In this document: piece after piece, positions 53,191 through 62,699 of the stretch
Numbering within the stretch: position 1 is the stretch's first letter
How the letters are laid out: every line of letters starts with the position of its first letter
NCBI RefSeq assembly: GCF_000745955.1
Contig: NZ_KN050786.1
Coordinates: 135,266 to 199,265 of the forward strand
DNA: 64,000 bases
DNA from: Alysiella crassa DSM 2578
GTDB lineage: Bacteria > Pseudomonadota > Gammaproteobacteria > Burkholderiales > Neisseriaceae
Direction: 5' to 3'
The notes under the pieces: generated by a model
What the model was told of the DNA's origin: nothing
What the model saw: the letters and a program-made list of their open reading frames with translations, nothing else
The model's database searches: none
Translations under genes and position numbers: made by a program

Positions 53191-53703
53191 ATGGCTGTAA
53201 AACTGCATACCAATTTCGGTGTCATCACCCTTGAATTAGACCACGAAAAAGCCCCCGAAACCGCCGCAAATTTTGAACAATATGTGAAAGACGGTTTTTA
53301 CGATGGCGTGATTTTCCATCGCGTAATTAAAGGTTTCATGATTCAAGGCGGTGGCATGGACGTGGACATGAACGAAAAAGACACCCGCGCCCCCATCAAA
53401 AACGAAGCCCACAACGGTTTGAAAAACGATAAATACACCATCGCTATGGCGCGTACTTCCGACCCACACTCTGCCAGCGCACAGTTTTTCATCAACACCA
53501 ATGACAACCATCCTTTAAATTACCGTAGCAGAGAATTGTATGGTCGCGAAGTAGTGCAAGAGTGGGGCTATGCCGTGTTTGGCAAAGTGATTGACGGCTT
53601 TGATGTGGTGGACGCAATTGAAGACGTAGAAACCAAAATTTTGGGCTATCATCGTGATGTACCTAGCGAAATTGTTTTGATTAGTAAAGCAGAAATTGTT
53701 TAA
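53191..53703 (+). CDS. ppiB: Cytoplasmic peptidyl-prolyl cis-trans isomerase B
   Basis: A 170-residue cyclophilin without signal peptide. Active-site segments: [38 protein letters not shown] and [20 protein letters not shown]. It speeds proline isomerisation during protein folding. It ends convergently with lpdA across an inverted DUS. Confidence 0.95.
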   Translation: MAVKLHTNFGVITLELDHEKAPETAANFEQYVKDGFYDGVIFHRVIKGFMIQGGGMDVDMNEKDTRAPIKNEAHNGLKNDKYTIAMARTSDPHSASAQFFINTNDNHPLNYRSRELYGREVVQEWGYAVFGKVIDGFDVVDAIEDVETKILGYHRDVPSEIVLISKAEIV

Positions 53704-53723
53704 TTTCAATATATTAAATAATC

Positions 53724-53769
53724 ATCAGGCAGCCTGAAACGAAATTTTGTCGTTTCAGGCTGCCTGATT
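53724..53769. terminator. Inverted DUS between ppiB and lpdA
   Basis: ATCAGGCAGCCTGAAACGA and TCGTTTCAGGCTGCCTGAT form a 19-bp perfect stem between convergent genes. Confidence 0.85.
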
Positions 53770-53779
53770 ATTTACTTAC

Positions 53780-55570
53780 TTACTTCTTTTTGCGTTGAGG
53801 TGGCAAATCGGTACACACGCCCAACGCCACTTCCGCCGCCAAACCAATGGATTCGCCCAAAGTCGGGTGCGGGTGAATGGTTTTGCCGATGTCGGTCGCA
53901 TCGCAACCCATTTCAATCGCCAAACAGATTTCGCCAATCATATCGCCGCCGTTTGGTCCAACGATTGCGCCACCAATAATACGACCGCTTTCTGCGTCAA
54001 AAATCAATTTCGTCATGCCATTATCGCAACCATTAGCAATCGCACGACCCGAAGCCGCCCATGGGAACACCGATTTGGTAATATTCAAACCTTGCGCTTT
54101 CGCTTGCGTTTCGGTTACGCCCACCCAAGCCACTTCGGGCGAAGTAAACGCCACCCCTGGAATCACACGTGCGTCAAAATACGCTTTGTGTCCCGCGCAG
54201 TTTTCCGCCGCAACGTGTCCTTCATGCACCGCTTTGTGTGCCAACATCGGCTGACCCACAATGTCGCCAATCGCGTAAATATGCGGCACATTGGTACGTT
54301 GTTGCTTGTCTACTTCAATAAAGCCGCGTTCGGTTACGGCAACACCTGCTTTTTCTGCGCCAATCAATTTACCATTTGGCGCACGACCTGCCGCCACCAA
54401 TACACAATCGTAGCGTTGAGGCTCTTTGGGCGCATTTTCGCCTTCAAAGGTAACGTAAATGCCGTCTGCTTTGGCTTCTACGGCAACGGTTTTCGTATTA
54501 ATCATAATGCGGTCAAAACGGTGTTCATTGGCTTTTTGCCATACTTTGACCATATCACGGTCTGCGCCTTGCATTAAACCGTCCATCATTTCAACCACTT
54601 CCAAACGCGTACCCAAAGTGCTGTACACCGTCCCCATTTCCAAGCCAATAATGCCACCGCCAATAATCAACATATTTTTGGGGATTTCTTTGAGTGCCAA
54701 CGCGCCTGTAGAATCAATAATGCGTGGGTCTTGCGGAATAAATGGCAAATTCATCACGCGGCTGCCTGCGGCGATAATCGCGTTTTTGAATGCGACCACT
54801 TTTTTCTCGCCTGTTTCGCTGGCTTGCTCGTATTCGCTGCTGGTGGTCAGGGCAACTTCAATGTGGTTCGGGCTGATGAATTGACCATTGCCTTGAATCA
54901 CATCTACTTTACGCGCTTTTGCCATGCCCGCCAAACCTGTGGTCAATTTGCCAATCACCTTGTTTTTATAGCCGCGCAACATCTCCAAATCCACTTCAGG
55001 CTCGGGATATTTAATGCCGTTGGCGGCTAAATGGCGTACTTCGTCAATCACATTCGCATTATGCAACAAGGCTTTAGATGGAATACAACCCACATTCAAA
55101 CACACACCACCCAAAGTTGAATAACGTTCCACAATCGCCACTTTCAGACCTTCATCTGCAGCAGCAAATGCGGCGGAATAGCCACCTGGCCCGCCACCCA
55201 ATACGACAACATCGTATTCAGAATCTGCGCTGCCTGAAAAATTAGCGGCTTGTGGCGCTGGACTGGCGGCTTTTGGGGTTTCGGCTGCGGGAGCAGGTTT
55301 TTCTTCCGTTTTGGGGGCGGACGCTGCTGCGCCAGCTGCTTCAATCACGGCAATCACGCCGCCTTCGGAAATTTTGTCGCCCACTTTCACGTGCACTTCT
55401 TTAACCACACCCGCCGCGCTGGCAGGTACGTCCATAGTAGCTTTGTCGGTTTCCAAAGTAATCAGCGTTTGTTCGGTTTCTACCGTGTCGCCCATTTTCA
55501 CCTCTACGGCGATGATGTCCACATTTTCGTGTCCGCCAATATCGGGAACTTTTAATTCAATTACGCTCAT
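53780..55570 (-). CDS. lpdA: Dihydrolipoamide dehydrogenase with N-terminal lipoyl domain (P64k type)
   Basis: A 596-residue E3 subunit. Residues 1-80 are a lipoyl domain (LITLETDKATMDVPASAAGV, modified Lys in DKA). An Ala/Pro linker follows, then the FAD domain (VVVLGGGPGGYSAAFAAADE) and the redox disulphide GGVCLNVGCIPSKALLHNAN. The C-terminus ends with HPHPTLGESIGLAAE. It re-oxidises lipoamide of pyruvate or 2-oxoglutarate dehydrogenase. The E2 and E1 genes are not downstream here. ATG 55570 is preferred. Confidence 0.96.
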   Translation of the reverse strand: MSVIELKVPDIGGHENVDIIAVEVKMGDTVETEQTLITLETDKATMDVPASAAGVVKEVHVKVGDKISEGGVIAVIEAAGAAASAPKTEEKPAPAAETPKAASPAPQAANFSGSADSEYDVVVLGGGPGGYSAAFAAADEGLKVAIVERYSTLGGVCLNVGCIPSKALLHNANVIDEVRHLAANGIKYPEPEVDLEMLRGYKNKVIGKLTTGLAGMAKARKVDVIQGNGQFISPNHIEVALTTSSEYEQASETGEKKVVAFKNAIIAAGSRVMNLPFIPQDPRIIDSTGALALKEIPKNMLIIGGGIIGLEMGTVYSTLGTRLEVVEMMDGLMQGADRDMVKVWQKANEHRFDRIMINTKTVAVEAKADGIYVTFEGENAPKEPQRYDCVLVAAGRAPNGKLIGAEKAGVAVTERGFIEVDKQQRTNVPHIYAIGDIVGQPMLAHKAVHEGHVAAENCAGHKAYFDARVIPGVAFTSPEVAWVGVTETQAKAQGLNITKSVFPWAASGRAIANGCDNGMTKLIFDAESGRIIGGAIVGPNGGDMIGEICLAIEMGCDATDIGKTIHPHPTLGESIGLAAEVALGVCTDLPPQRKKK

Positions 55571-55641
55571 TTTTAGCCTTTCTTGCATTCAGGTTATGAT
55601 AAAAACGCCCTATTATAACTGATTTTATCGTGAAACTGGGC

Positions 55642-55770
55642 TTCAGGCTGCCTTTAGGGGGCGTATGACGCAGCAAAATGAGAAATGTTTGAATGATTTG
55701 GTGCGTGGTACGCACTCTACTATTTTAGGTGTTGGTAAAAATTGCCGTGTACTGTAAGGCAGCCTGAAAA
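55642..55770. repeat. DUS-bounded palindromic cassette, copy 8
   Basis: DUS, AGGGGGCGTATGACGCAGC (degenerate), spacer, GGTGCGTGGTACGCACTCTA, AATTGCCGTGTACTG, DUS. The left CAGTACACGA arm is gone. Confidence 0.75.
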
Positions 55771-55888
55771 ATGGACGATAAACAAATTCAAATACTTGTA
55801 CACAACACTCAAACAGCCATTGTTTTACCCTTGCAAAACCGTTACATTATCCCCATTTTGCGCCCATCAACTACACACGGAACACATC

Positions 55889-56443
55889 ATGCTTAATCTA
55901 ACCAATCATTTTCTCATCGCCACGCCTGATTTAGAAGACAGCTTGTTTTCAGGCAGCCTTGTGTATATTTGCGAACACACATCAGATGGCGCAATGGGTT
56001 TAATTGTCAATAAACCATCGCCCATAGGCATGGAAATTGTGTTTGCGGGGGCAGGCTGCAAACACATTCCAAAAAAATACATGAGTGAATTTGTGATGAT
56101 GGGCGGGCCTGTGCAGCCTGAACGCGGTTTTGTTTTACACACGCCAGTGGGCAATTGGCAAAGCACTTTAACCGTGAATGAACACAATGGCGTAACCACA
56201 TCACGCGATATTATTGACAGCTTAACCAAAGACGAAACCGTGCAACACGCTTTATTGACCATCGGCTATTCCAGTTGGACGGGCGGACAATTGGAACGTG
56301 AAATCGCGGAAAATTCATGGCTGACCGTTGCCGCCGACAATCAAATTTTGTTTCACACGCCCATTGCCGAGCGTCATCAGGCTGCCTTAAATAAACTGGG
56401 CATTACCCAAACCAATTTAATGAATGGAATTGGTCATGCTTAA
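55889..56443 (+). CDS. yqgE: YqgE/AlgH family protein
   Basis: A 184-residue protein: [40 protein letters not shown] and [15 protein letters not shown] are diagnostic. Function is not settled; the fold is known and the gene is usually next to ruvX, as here. The start at 55889 is preferred; the frame upstream has no sense homology. A DUS is translated as SGSLV. Its end overlaps the ruvX start by eight bases. Confidence 0.93.
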   Translation: MLNLTNHFLIATPDLEDSLFSGSLVYICEHTSDGAMGLIVNKPSPIGMEIVFAGAGCKHIPKKYMSEFVMMGGPVQPERGFVLHTPVGNWQSTLTVNEHNGVTTSRDIIDSLTKDETVQHALLTIGYSSWTGGQLEREIAENSWLTVAADNQILFHTPIAERHQAALNKLGITQTNLMNGIGHA

Positions 56444-56882
56444 ATTACCCAATGGCGGCGCAATGGCGTTTGATTTTGGCGAAACACGAATTGGCGTGGC
56501 GCAGGGTAATGCGGAAATGGCGATTGCACACCCGCTTGCCACCGTTACGGGCAATAGTAATGATGAAAAATTTAATATTATCAATAAATTAATTAAAGAA
56601 TGGCAGCCTGAATATTTCGTGGTGGGTTTGCCCGTCCACGCAGACGGCACGGAACATGAATTGACGGCATTGGCGCGAAAATTTGGACACCGCTTAAATG
56701 CGCGTTTCAGGCTGCCTGTGTATTGGGCGGACGAGCGTTTCAGTTCCTTGTACGCCGAAGAATTGTTGAAACAAGCGCAAGTATTTGGCAAGAAAAACAA
56801 AGCAGTATTAGACCAAGTTGCCGCGCAAGCGATTTTGCAAAGCGCGTTTGAACATGGGGCGTTGGACGTGTTTACGGGTTAA
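56436..56882 (+). CDS. ruvX: Putative pre-16S rRNA nuclease / Holliday junction resolvase RuvX (YqgF)
   Basis: A 148-residue RNase H-fold protein: [20 protein letters not shown] with the first acid, [20 protein letters not shown], and [20 protein letters not shown] with the second. It functions in 16S rRNA 5' processing. The start at MLKLPNGG (56436) is preferred to MELV 12 bases earlier. It overlaps yqgE, so the two are translated together. A DUS is translated as FRLPVYW. Confidence 0.92.
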   Translation: MLKLPNGGAMAFDFGETRIGVAQGNAEMAIAHPLATVTGNSNDEKFNIINKLIKEWQPEYFVVGLPVHADGTEHELTALARKFGHRLNARFRLPVYWADERFSSLYAEELLKQAQVFGKKNKAVLDQVAAQAILQSAFEHGALDVFTG

Positions 56883-57067
56883 AAATCATTCATAGTTTGG
56901 GGCTAGCGATGGGGTTAGCCCCTATTTATTTGCGTGGATTCACGTTACAATGGCTCCATGTGAGTAATAGCACAATTTTTTCAGGCTGCCGTATAGATAA
57001 CAACAAATTTGTAGTATGAAAAAATTACCATTTATCAAAGAAAGATTTTTTTCAAGGAGATAGCAAA

Positions 57068-58777
57068 ATGATTAATCTTTACGATAAACTGGGTTTGCAT
57101 ATGCTGGCAAATCCCAAAGAAATTGAACGTGCCATACAACAAGCCGCGCAAAAACAAAGTATGTCTATCAATGAATTAAAAAAGACTCGCGAAATTCTAC
57201 TGAATCCCGAAATACGTAAACGCTAAAATGATGCTTTACGCGAAAAATATCCTGAAGCGTATCAACATGCTATTGTTATTATGTGAGCCAAACGTGAAGC
57301 CAAAGAAGCTAAAGAAGCCGAGGCACAGGAATTGGCATTGCAACGCAAAAAACGTCTGATGACTGTTACGGCTATTTGCATTGGTGTGGTAGCGTCCATA
57401 GGACTTTACTGGCATTTTAAGCCGAAAGCCAAATTTGAAGACAAGTTTTTGGCAAAATTACAAAAATATTCTCCACCTATCACAGAATTACAATCTTTAC
57501 CTCAAGTTCCACCAAAATATCACTCGGAAAGTTTAGAGCAGTTTAAGCAATTGCAACATCAATTCCAGCCCAATTACCATCGCCAAAATACTTATTTTAT
57601 TTATGATAGTTGGTTTGATTACGACCCTAAACGTGGTCTGTTGGATACTCAATTCAAATTAACCACTAATTATCCTAATAAACAAATGGATAAAACATTG
57701 CGCCAAGCATTGCAACATATTCAAGCACATTACATTGGGAGAAATGTGCAGCATATTGCATGGTTGGAGAATGGTGTTTTGGTTAATGGTAGTGATGTGT
57801 GGCAAATTTTGAATAATCAAGCCAATTTGCAAGATACTTTGGCGGTGGTAGAAAACCAAAAATTATTTCGTGCGCAAGTTTTACCCGACCGCCGTCATAT
57901 TATGCGTATTGTTGCTACTGCAGCTGAATCTTATGAGAATTATGGTATTGCTCCCCTCCCAGCACGAGCAGCATTGCTTGTGTATGATACACACAGTCGC
58001 CGTGAGATTCGTTTTGATTTTCCCAATGACGTTTTTGATATTAAACGACCAACTTATTGGATGATGCCTTTAAGTATTCGTTCAGATGGGAAATTTGTTG
58101 CGATGGGACATCGATACCCTACAACATTATTTCAATTTCATTATAATTCAACGGGCGGTATCAGCCACATTACTGCTTCAGAATTGAAAGAAACAGAAGA
58201 AAAGATAGCGTACAATCATCAAACTATTGCTAATTATGCCGTTGCCATTTGTATGACAGATGATGCTATTTATTCATTGAAATACAATGGCAAATTGCAT
58301 CAATTTAAACAAAAAGAGGGTACATTAGAAAAAGTATCTCATCTTCGTGGCATTAATCCTGATAGCAGCTATTTTTCACCAGATTGCACTACTGTGATTA
58401 CAGCGCGTCAATGTGCGATTATTGGGACAGAAGAAAGCCGTCCCTGCCACGAAGGGGCAAATGAAAAATGTCTTGGTTTAAAATATTATCATTCTAGAAC
58501 CGATGGCATACCTAAACCCCAACAATATGCTTGTGCGGGTGATAGTAATTGGAGAGATGAACGCGGGCCTAAACAACTTGAACCAAGAGGTGGGGTGTAT
58601 AGCAGATTACTTTGGCATCATCAATACGATGTACAGTCTGGTGTGATGAAAGCAGTAGGTAAGCCATTTAGTGATTATGGTGTGTGGTATCACACACCTG
58701 TTTGGTTGAATCATCAGAATTACTGGTTGCCGATTGTCCCAAGTGATTATGCAATTATCAACACAGGGAAAGATTAA
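57068..58777 (+). pseudogene. Membrane-anchored protein with J-domain-like N-terminus, broken by two in-frame stops
   Basis: The same frame runs from ATG 57068 (INLYDKLGLHMLANPKEIER) to 58777, interrupted only by TAA at 57224 and TGA at 57284. The first 52 residues resemble a J-domain without the HPD triad; the stop falls where J-like domains read KRY-N, so a Tyr codon probably became TAA. After the second stop come a charged helix, a membrane helix (LMTVTAICIGVVASIGLYWH) and a large periplasmic domain with five or more cysteines. The remaining 481-residue frame has no ATG start of its own at 57332 (TTG). The function is unknown. Confidence 0.75.
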
Positions 58778-58824
58778 TTTGTATATTATAAATATGGTAT
58801 TAGCCCCTAAAATAAATGGTTAAT

Positions 58825-59034
58825 TTAACGCGAGTTCGGGATAAGAAATAAATTAAGCATTTGTTTTAATAAAAAATCTGCCGTAGGGTGGGTGCTTGCA
58901 CCCACGAGTTTACCGTAGCATTATTGAGAATTTGATTTCAGGCTGCCTGAAAATGGTGGGTGCGAGCACTCACCCTACGCAAATCATTTATTTTCATAGA
59001 ATTTTCAATTTTTCTTATCCCGAGTTCGCGTTAA
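58825..59034. repeat. Long-TIR element, 210 bp
   Basis: Ends TTAACGCGAGTTCGGGATAA and CTTATCCCGAGTTCGCGTTA are inverted with two changes. Inside are the inverted CGTAGGGTGGGTGCTTGCAC and GCGAGCACTCACCCTACG arms around a DUS. Related copies lie at 42239, 46871 and 53045. Confidence 0.8.
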
Positions 59035-59037
59035 TTT

Positions 59038-59201
59038 AGAACCTGTGTTTTTAAGATTGATGGCTTGATTTTATGGATAATTCTTGCGAATACAAGGCGG
59101 CTTTTCATGCCAATATTGAACATATTGGCGTGGAAAGCCAACGCAGTAGGCGCATGAAGTAGCTATAAAAGCAAGCTATTAAGATTATGAACACAGGTTC
59201 T
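59038..59201. repeat. 164-bp element with AGAACCTGTGTT ends
   Basis: Left AGAACCTGTGTTTTTAAGAT and right AAGATTATGAACACAGGTTC are inverted with two changes. No coding frame. A related left half is inside the element at 42239-42489. It runs directly into the mntP stop codon. Confidence 0.7.
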
Positions 59202-59806
59202 TAATTTAACCAACCCAAATGTTCCACCAAAATAGACACCCCTATCCCCATCAACACCAAACCGCCAAACAATTCCGCCCGTTTACCCACTTTCGCGCCC
59301 AATATTTTGCCCAAACTCATGCCCACTGCCGCCATTATTGTGGTCGCCAAACCAATTGCCAGCGCAGTTCGCCAAATATTCACGTCCAAAAACGCCAAAC
59401 CCACGCCCACCACCATAGAATCAATGCTGGTCGCAATCGCCGTCAGCAACAATATCCCCAAACCATGTTTGCTCGGTGCAGTGGTGGGTGGGCAACCGCA
59501 GTCATTGGGATTACTGGGCGAGCCATGTTCACCAGTCGCAAAACTTTCGCGCACCATACGTATTCCCAAAATACACAATAAAACAAAGGCAATCCAATGA
59601 TCATATTCCGCGATAAACGCTTGTGTGGAATGCCCCAACAACCAGCCAATAAGTGGTGTAATGGTTTCCACAATGCCGAAAATCAGCGCGGTACGAATAA
59701 TGTCCTTTACGCTGGCGTGTTTAATGGCTGCGCCTTTGCAAATGGCAGCAGCAAATGCATCCATTGACATGCTAAATGCCAATAGAATCAAAGCGAAAAT
59801 ACTCAT
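59201..59806 (-). CDS. mntP: Manganese efflux pump MntP
   Basis: A 201-residue membrane protein with six helices. The two inverted halves show LLAFSMSMDAFAAAICKGAA and LTAIATSIDSMVVGVGLAFL, each with the conserved DxxA/DSM acidic residue. A Cys-containing loop (NDCGCPPTTAPSKHG) joins the halves. It exports Mn2+ to relieve toxicity. ATG 59806 (MSIFALILLAFSM) is preferred to the longer frame. Confidence 0.93.
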   Translation of the reverse strand: MSIFALILLAFSMSMDAFAAAICKGAAIKHASVKDIIRTALIFGIVETITPLIGWLLGHSTQAFIAEYDHWIAFVLLCILGIRMVRESFATGEHGSPSNPNDCGCPPTTAPSKHGLGILLLTAIATSIDSMVVGVGLAFLDVNIWRTALAIGLATTIMAAVGMSLGKILGAKVGKRAELFGGLVLMGIGVSILVEHLGWLN

Positions 59807-59903
59807 TTTGGGGTGATTTGTGTTTATGGTTATTATGGTGCGTATTATACGGTTTTCAGGCTGCCTGTCATGGTTTAAAAACCACATTTTTTTAAATACA
59901 ATA

Positions 59904-59941
59904 AAAAATAATTCTCATCTACTAAATAATTCTTATATAAT
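59904..59941 (+). promoter_or_regulatory. Promoter with Fur-box-like sequence upstream of the TonB-dependent receptor
   Basis: TATAAT at 59936-59941 serves as -10. The AT-rich AAAAATAATTCTCATCTAC (59904-59922), with 11 of 19 matches to the Fur consensus by eye, covers the -35 region. Iron control would suit the gene downstream. Confidence 0.4.
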
Positions 59942-59995
59942 ATGGTTTACATTTCTTGACTGATTTTTTCACTTCACAACACAAATATTTATATT

Positions 59996-62158
59996 ATGAT
60001 GAAATTCAATCCATTGACTTTTTGGGTATTGGGTGTGTTTACCAGCTTTCAGGCTGCCGCCCAACACCCCAGCGCGACACAGGAATTAGACACCGTAGTC
60101 GTGAAAGGCAAAGCGCAACGCTCGTTTTCCAAAGCCAGCGATGGCGATTTGCGCGACCATGTAAACTTGGGTTTACTCGGTCGGCAAAACGCGTTTACCA
60201 CGCCGATTACGGTGGTAAATTATGACGAAAAAGCCTTCGCCGACAAATCGCCACGCAATGTGGTGGACGTGATGGCGCAAACTGATGCTTCCGTAATGGC
60301 ATTTGGCGGCGAAACCAATACGCTGCAAGGCGTTTATGTGCGCGGCTTGCAATTGGACGCACGGCAATTTAGTGTGAACGGTTTGGCGGGTTTGTATTCG
60401 GCGTACAGTTCGCCGACGGCGGGTGTGGGCGCGGCGCAATTGATTAAGGGCGCAAGTTCCGCCACAGTTGGCATGGACCCTGAAGGCGCGGTCGGTGCAT
60501 CGGTCAATATTGAAACGAAAAAAGCGGGCAATACGCCAATTAATCAAATCAGTTTGGGTTGGTTTGGCGATTCGCGTTGGCAACCAAGCGTGGATTTTGG
60601 CAGACGTTTTGGTGCAAACCAGCAATTTGGCGCACGAATCAATGCCAAAATGCGTCAAGGCGATACCCCTCGCGATGGTTACGAAGAAGACAGCAAAGAA
60701 GTAGCGTTGAATTTGGATTATCGCGGTGAAAAATTACGCGCCGCCATTGATGGTTTATACGCGAAACGCAAAACCACAGGCGGTCGGGCGCGTGTGCAAG
60801 ACATTCAATTATTTGGTTTCAGGCTGCCTGAAGCGCCAGACGGCAAAATCAATCTCGCCCCACATTGGCAACAACAAAGCACTCAAGACCAATCGGTTAT
60901 GGGGACTTTTGAATACGATGTGGCTGACCGCGTGATGGTGTCGGGTGGTTTGGGACACATGGAATCGCGTTATTGGGGCAATTTTGCAGGCATTGAAATT
61001 CAAGACGGTACGGGCAAATACCGCAATGCCAATTACAATACCAGACAAGGCAGATTTGTCGCACAAGGCGCACAGCCAATGGACTTCCGCTCCCGCACCA
61101 CCAGTGCGAATGTCAAAGCAGTCGGCGAATTTGAAACGGGTGCAATCAGCCACCGTTGGCATGCGGCGTTTGACCATGTGAAGCGTTCCCGCGACCACGA
61201 TACGGGTACGCGTGTGGCGAATGCACTGATGTCTAATTTGAATATTTATCAACCCACATTTGCGCCAGCCCCAACTTTCAGCCCCACCAACACGCAGGGG
61301 CAAAACATCACGCACACAGCAAAAAGTCTTGCCCTATCAGATACTTTGGGCTTAATGGACAATAAAATTCGCCTGACTTTGGGTGGTCGCTATCAATGGC
61401 TGAAACAGGAAAATTTCAACAATGGCAAAACCTTTAAAGAAGACCGTTTCAGTCCCATGCTGTTGGCGGCGTGGCTGCCGAGCCGCGATTTGGTGGTATA
61501 CGGCAACTATATGGAAGATTTGGAACCTGGGGAAATTGATGACGACACAGGCAATATGAATACGCCCCGTGTCAGCAAACAAATTGAAATGGGGGTACGC
61601 AAAAATTGGGGCAATTGGGTTAGCACCGCCAATGTGTTCCAAATCACGCGCCCTGGTTATTACAATGGCGGCGACAAGCAAGGTAGGGAACGCAATCGCG
61701 GCGTGGAATTGAACGCGTATGCCAATTTATTGAATCAAAGTCTGCGCCCCAGTTTCGGTTTGATGTATATGAAAGCCGATGTGCAAGATTTTCCGACTTA
61801 CACAGGCAAATTGCTTACGGGAACGCAGGTGTCTAGCCCGCGCGTGATTGCCAAAGCGGGCATTGAGTGGGATACGCCGTTTGCGCGTGGTTTAACGCTG
61901 AATGCGGGCGTGCAATATTACGGCAAATCTTATCAAGACACGCAAAAACAATATGCTTTCCCGTCCTACACTTTGGTGGACGTGGGCGCGAAATACGCGT
62001 GGAAATTGCCAAAAAACCAAACTGTTACACTTCGCGGTGCGGTGGAAAATGTGTTTAACAAAAATTATTGGCAAGTACAACGCGGACGTTTTGACCGCAG
62101 CTTTGCGGTAGTGGGTATGCCGCGCACATTTTGGGTGAAAGCGGATTATACGTTCTAA
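59996..62158 (+). CDS. TonB-dependent siderophore-type outer membrane receptor
   Basis: A 720-residue receptor. The signal peptide ends FTSFQAAAQ, encoded by a truncated DUS. The TonB box is ELDTVVVKG; the plug has NVVDVMAQTDASVMAFG and VYVRGLQLDARQFSVNGLAG. The barrel ends with the family sequence GAVENVFNKNYWQVQRGRFD and a terminal Phe. A DUS is translated as FRLPEAPDG in a barrel loop. The ligand is probably a hydroxamate-type siderophore but cannot be fixed. No other uptake genes are adjacent. Confidence 0.92.
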   Translation: MMKFNPLTFWVLGVFTSFQAAAQHPSATQELDTVVVKGKAQRSFSKASDGDLRDHVNLGLLGRQNAFTTPITVVNYDEKAFADKSPRNVVDVMAQTDASVMAFGGETNTLQGVYVRGLQLDARQFSVNGLAGLYSAYSSPTAGVGAAQLIKGASSATVGMDPEGAVGASVNIETKKAGNTPINQISLGWFGDSRWQPSVDFGRRFGANQQFGARINAKMRQGDTPRDGYEEDSKEVALNLDYRGEKLRAAIDGLYAKRKTTGGRARVQDIQLFGFRLPEAPDGKINLAPHWQQQSTQDQSVMGTFEYDVADRVMVSGGLGHMESRYWGNFAGIEIQDGTGKYRNANYNTRQGRFVAQGAQPMDFRSRTTSANVKAVGEFETGAISHRWHAAFDHVKRSRDHDTGTRVANALMSNLNIYQPTFAPAPTFSPTNTQGQNITHTAKSLALSDTLGLMDNKIRLTLGGRYQWLKQENFNNGKTFKEDRFSPMLLAAWLPSRDLVVYGNYMEDLEPGEIDDDTGNMNTPRVSKQIEMGVRKNWGNWVSTANVFQITRPGYYNGGDKQGRERNRGVELNAYANLLNQSLRPSFGLMYMKADVQDFPTYTGKLLTGTQVSSPRVIAKAGIEWDTPFARGLTLNAGVQYYGKSYQDTQKQYAFPSYTLVDVGAKYAWKLPKNQTVTLRGAVENVFNKNYWQVQRGRFDRSFAVVGMPRTFWVKADYTF

Positions 62159-62172
62159 TCATTTCCCAAATA

Positions 62173-62208
62173 ATCAGGCAGCCTGAAAAATATTTCAGGC
62201 TGCCTGAT
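62173..62208 (+). terminator. Inverted DUS terminator after the receptor gene
   Basis: ATCAGGCAGCCTGAAA and TTTCAGGCTGCCTGAT with a four-base loop, 14 bases past the stop. Confidence 0.85.
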
Positions 62209-62209
62209 A

Positions 62210-62318
62210 TATAGTCGTAGAAATGAAAATGCAGTATAAAGCGACAACGCCCGCCGTGTACGAATAGTACATGAGAGCGTTAGCAACGCCGTAATGCTTT
62301 TTCAGTTCTGCGACTATA
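62210..62318. mobile_element. Divergent relative of the Correia element, 109 bp
   Basis: Ends TATAGTCGTAGAA and TTCTGCGACTATA. Read in reverse, the inner part is GGCGTTGCTAACGCTCTCAT, GTACTATTCGTACACGGCGG and TTGTCGCTTTATACTG, which aligns along its whole length with the Correia element at 23628-23734. The ends differ from the canonical TATAGTGGATT. Confidence 0.7.
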
Positions 62319-62430
62319 ATGTGAATTTGGGATAGAGATGTTGGCTCGTAGAATCAACCTACGTTTATTATAATTAACTCATTAAAACAAATGGTTAATT
62401 GATTTTTTATCCCGTGTGTACGATGTGCAC
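62319..62430. repeat. Degenerate partial long-TIR element
   Basis: GTGAATTTGGGATAGAGATG, TTGGCTCGTAGAATCAACCT and a final TTTTTTATCCCGTG match pieces of the element at 42239-42489 in order. No gene is present between 62159 and 62699; the space is filled by repeats. Confidence 0.5.
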
Positions 62431-62502
62431 AATATTTTTTGCAATAAAATATTAATATACGTTAGAATCGCGCCCTTTTAAACCAATAGTGGAATCGTTT
62501 TG

Positions 62503-62655
62503 CAGGCAGCCGTACAGTAAACGACAATTTTTCAATCACAAACCATGTAGGGTGCGCCGTGCGCACCAAATGTCTGGAATCATTAAAATATTGTGGTGTG
62601 TTTGGTGCGCACGGCGCTACTGTGATTTTTGTCGTACGAAAAGGCAGCCTGAAAA
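62503..62655. repeat. DUS-bounded palindromic cassette, copy 9
   Basis: Truncated DUS, TACAGTAAACGACAA, GTAGGGTGCGCCGTGCGCACC, spacer, GGTGCGCACGGCGCTACTG, TTTTGTCGTACG, DUS. It lies 45 bases before the permease gene. Confidence 0.8.
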
Positions 62656-62699
62656 ATCATTTCGCTGACTTTTTTATCATTTTTTAAGGATACCCAAAA

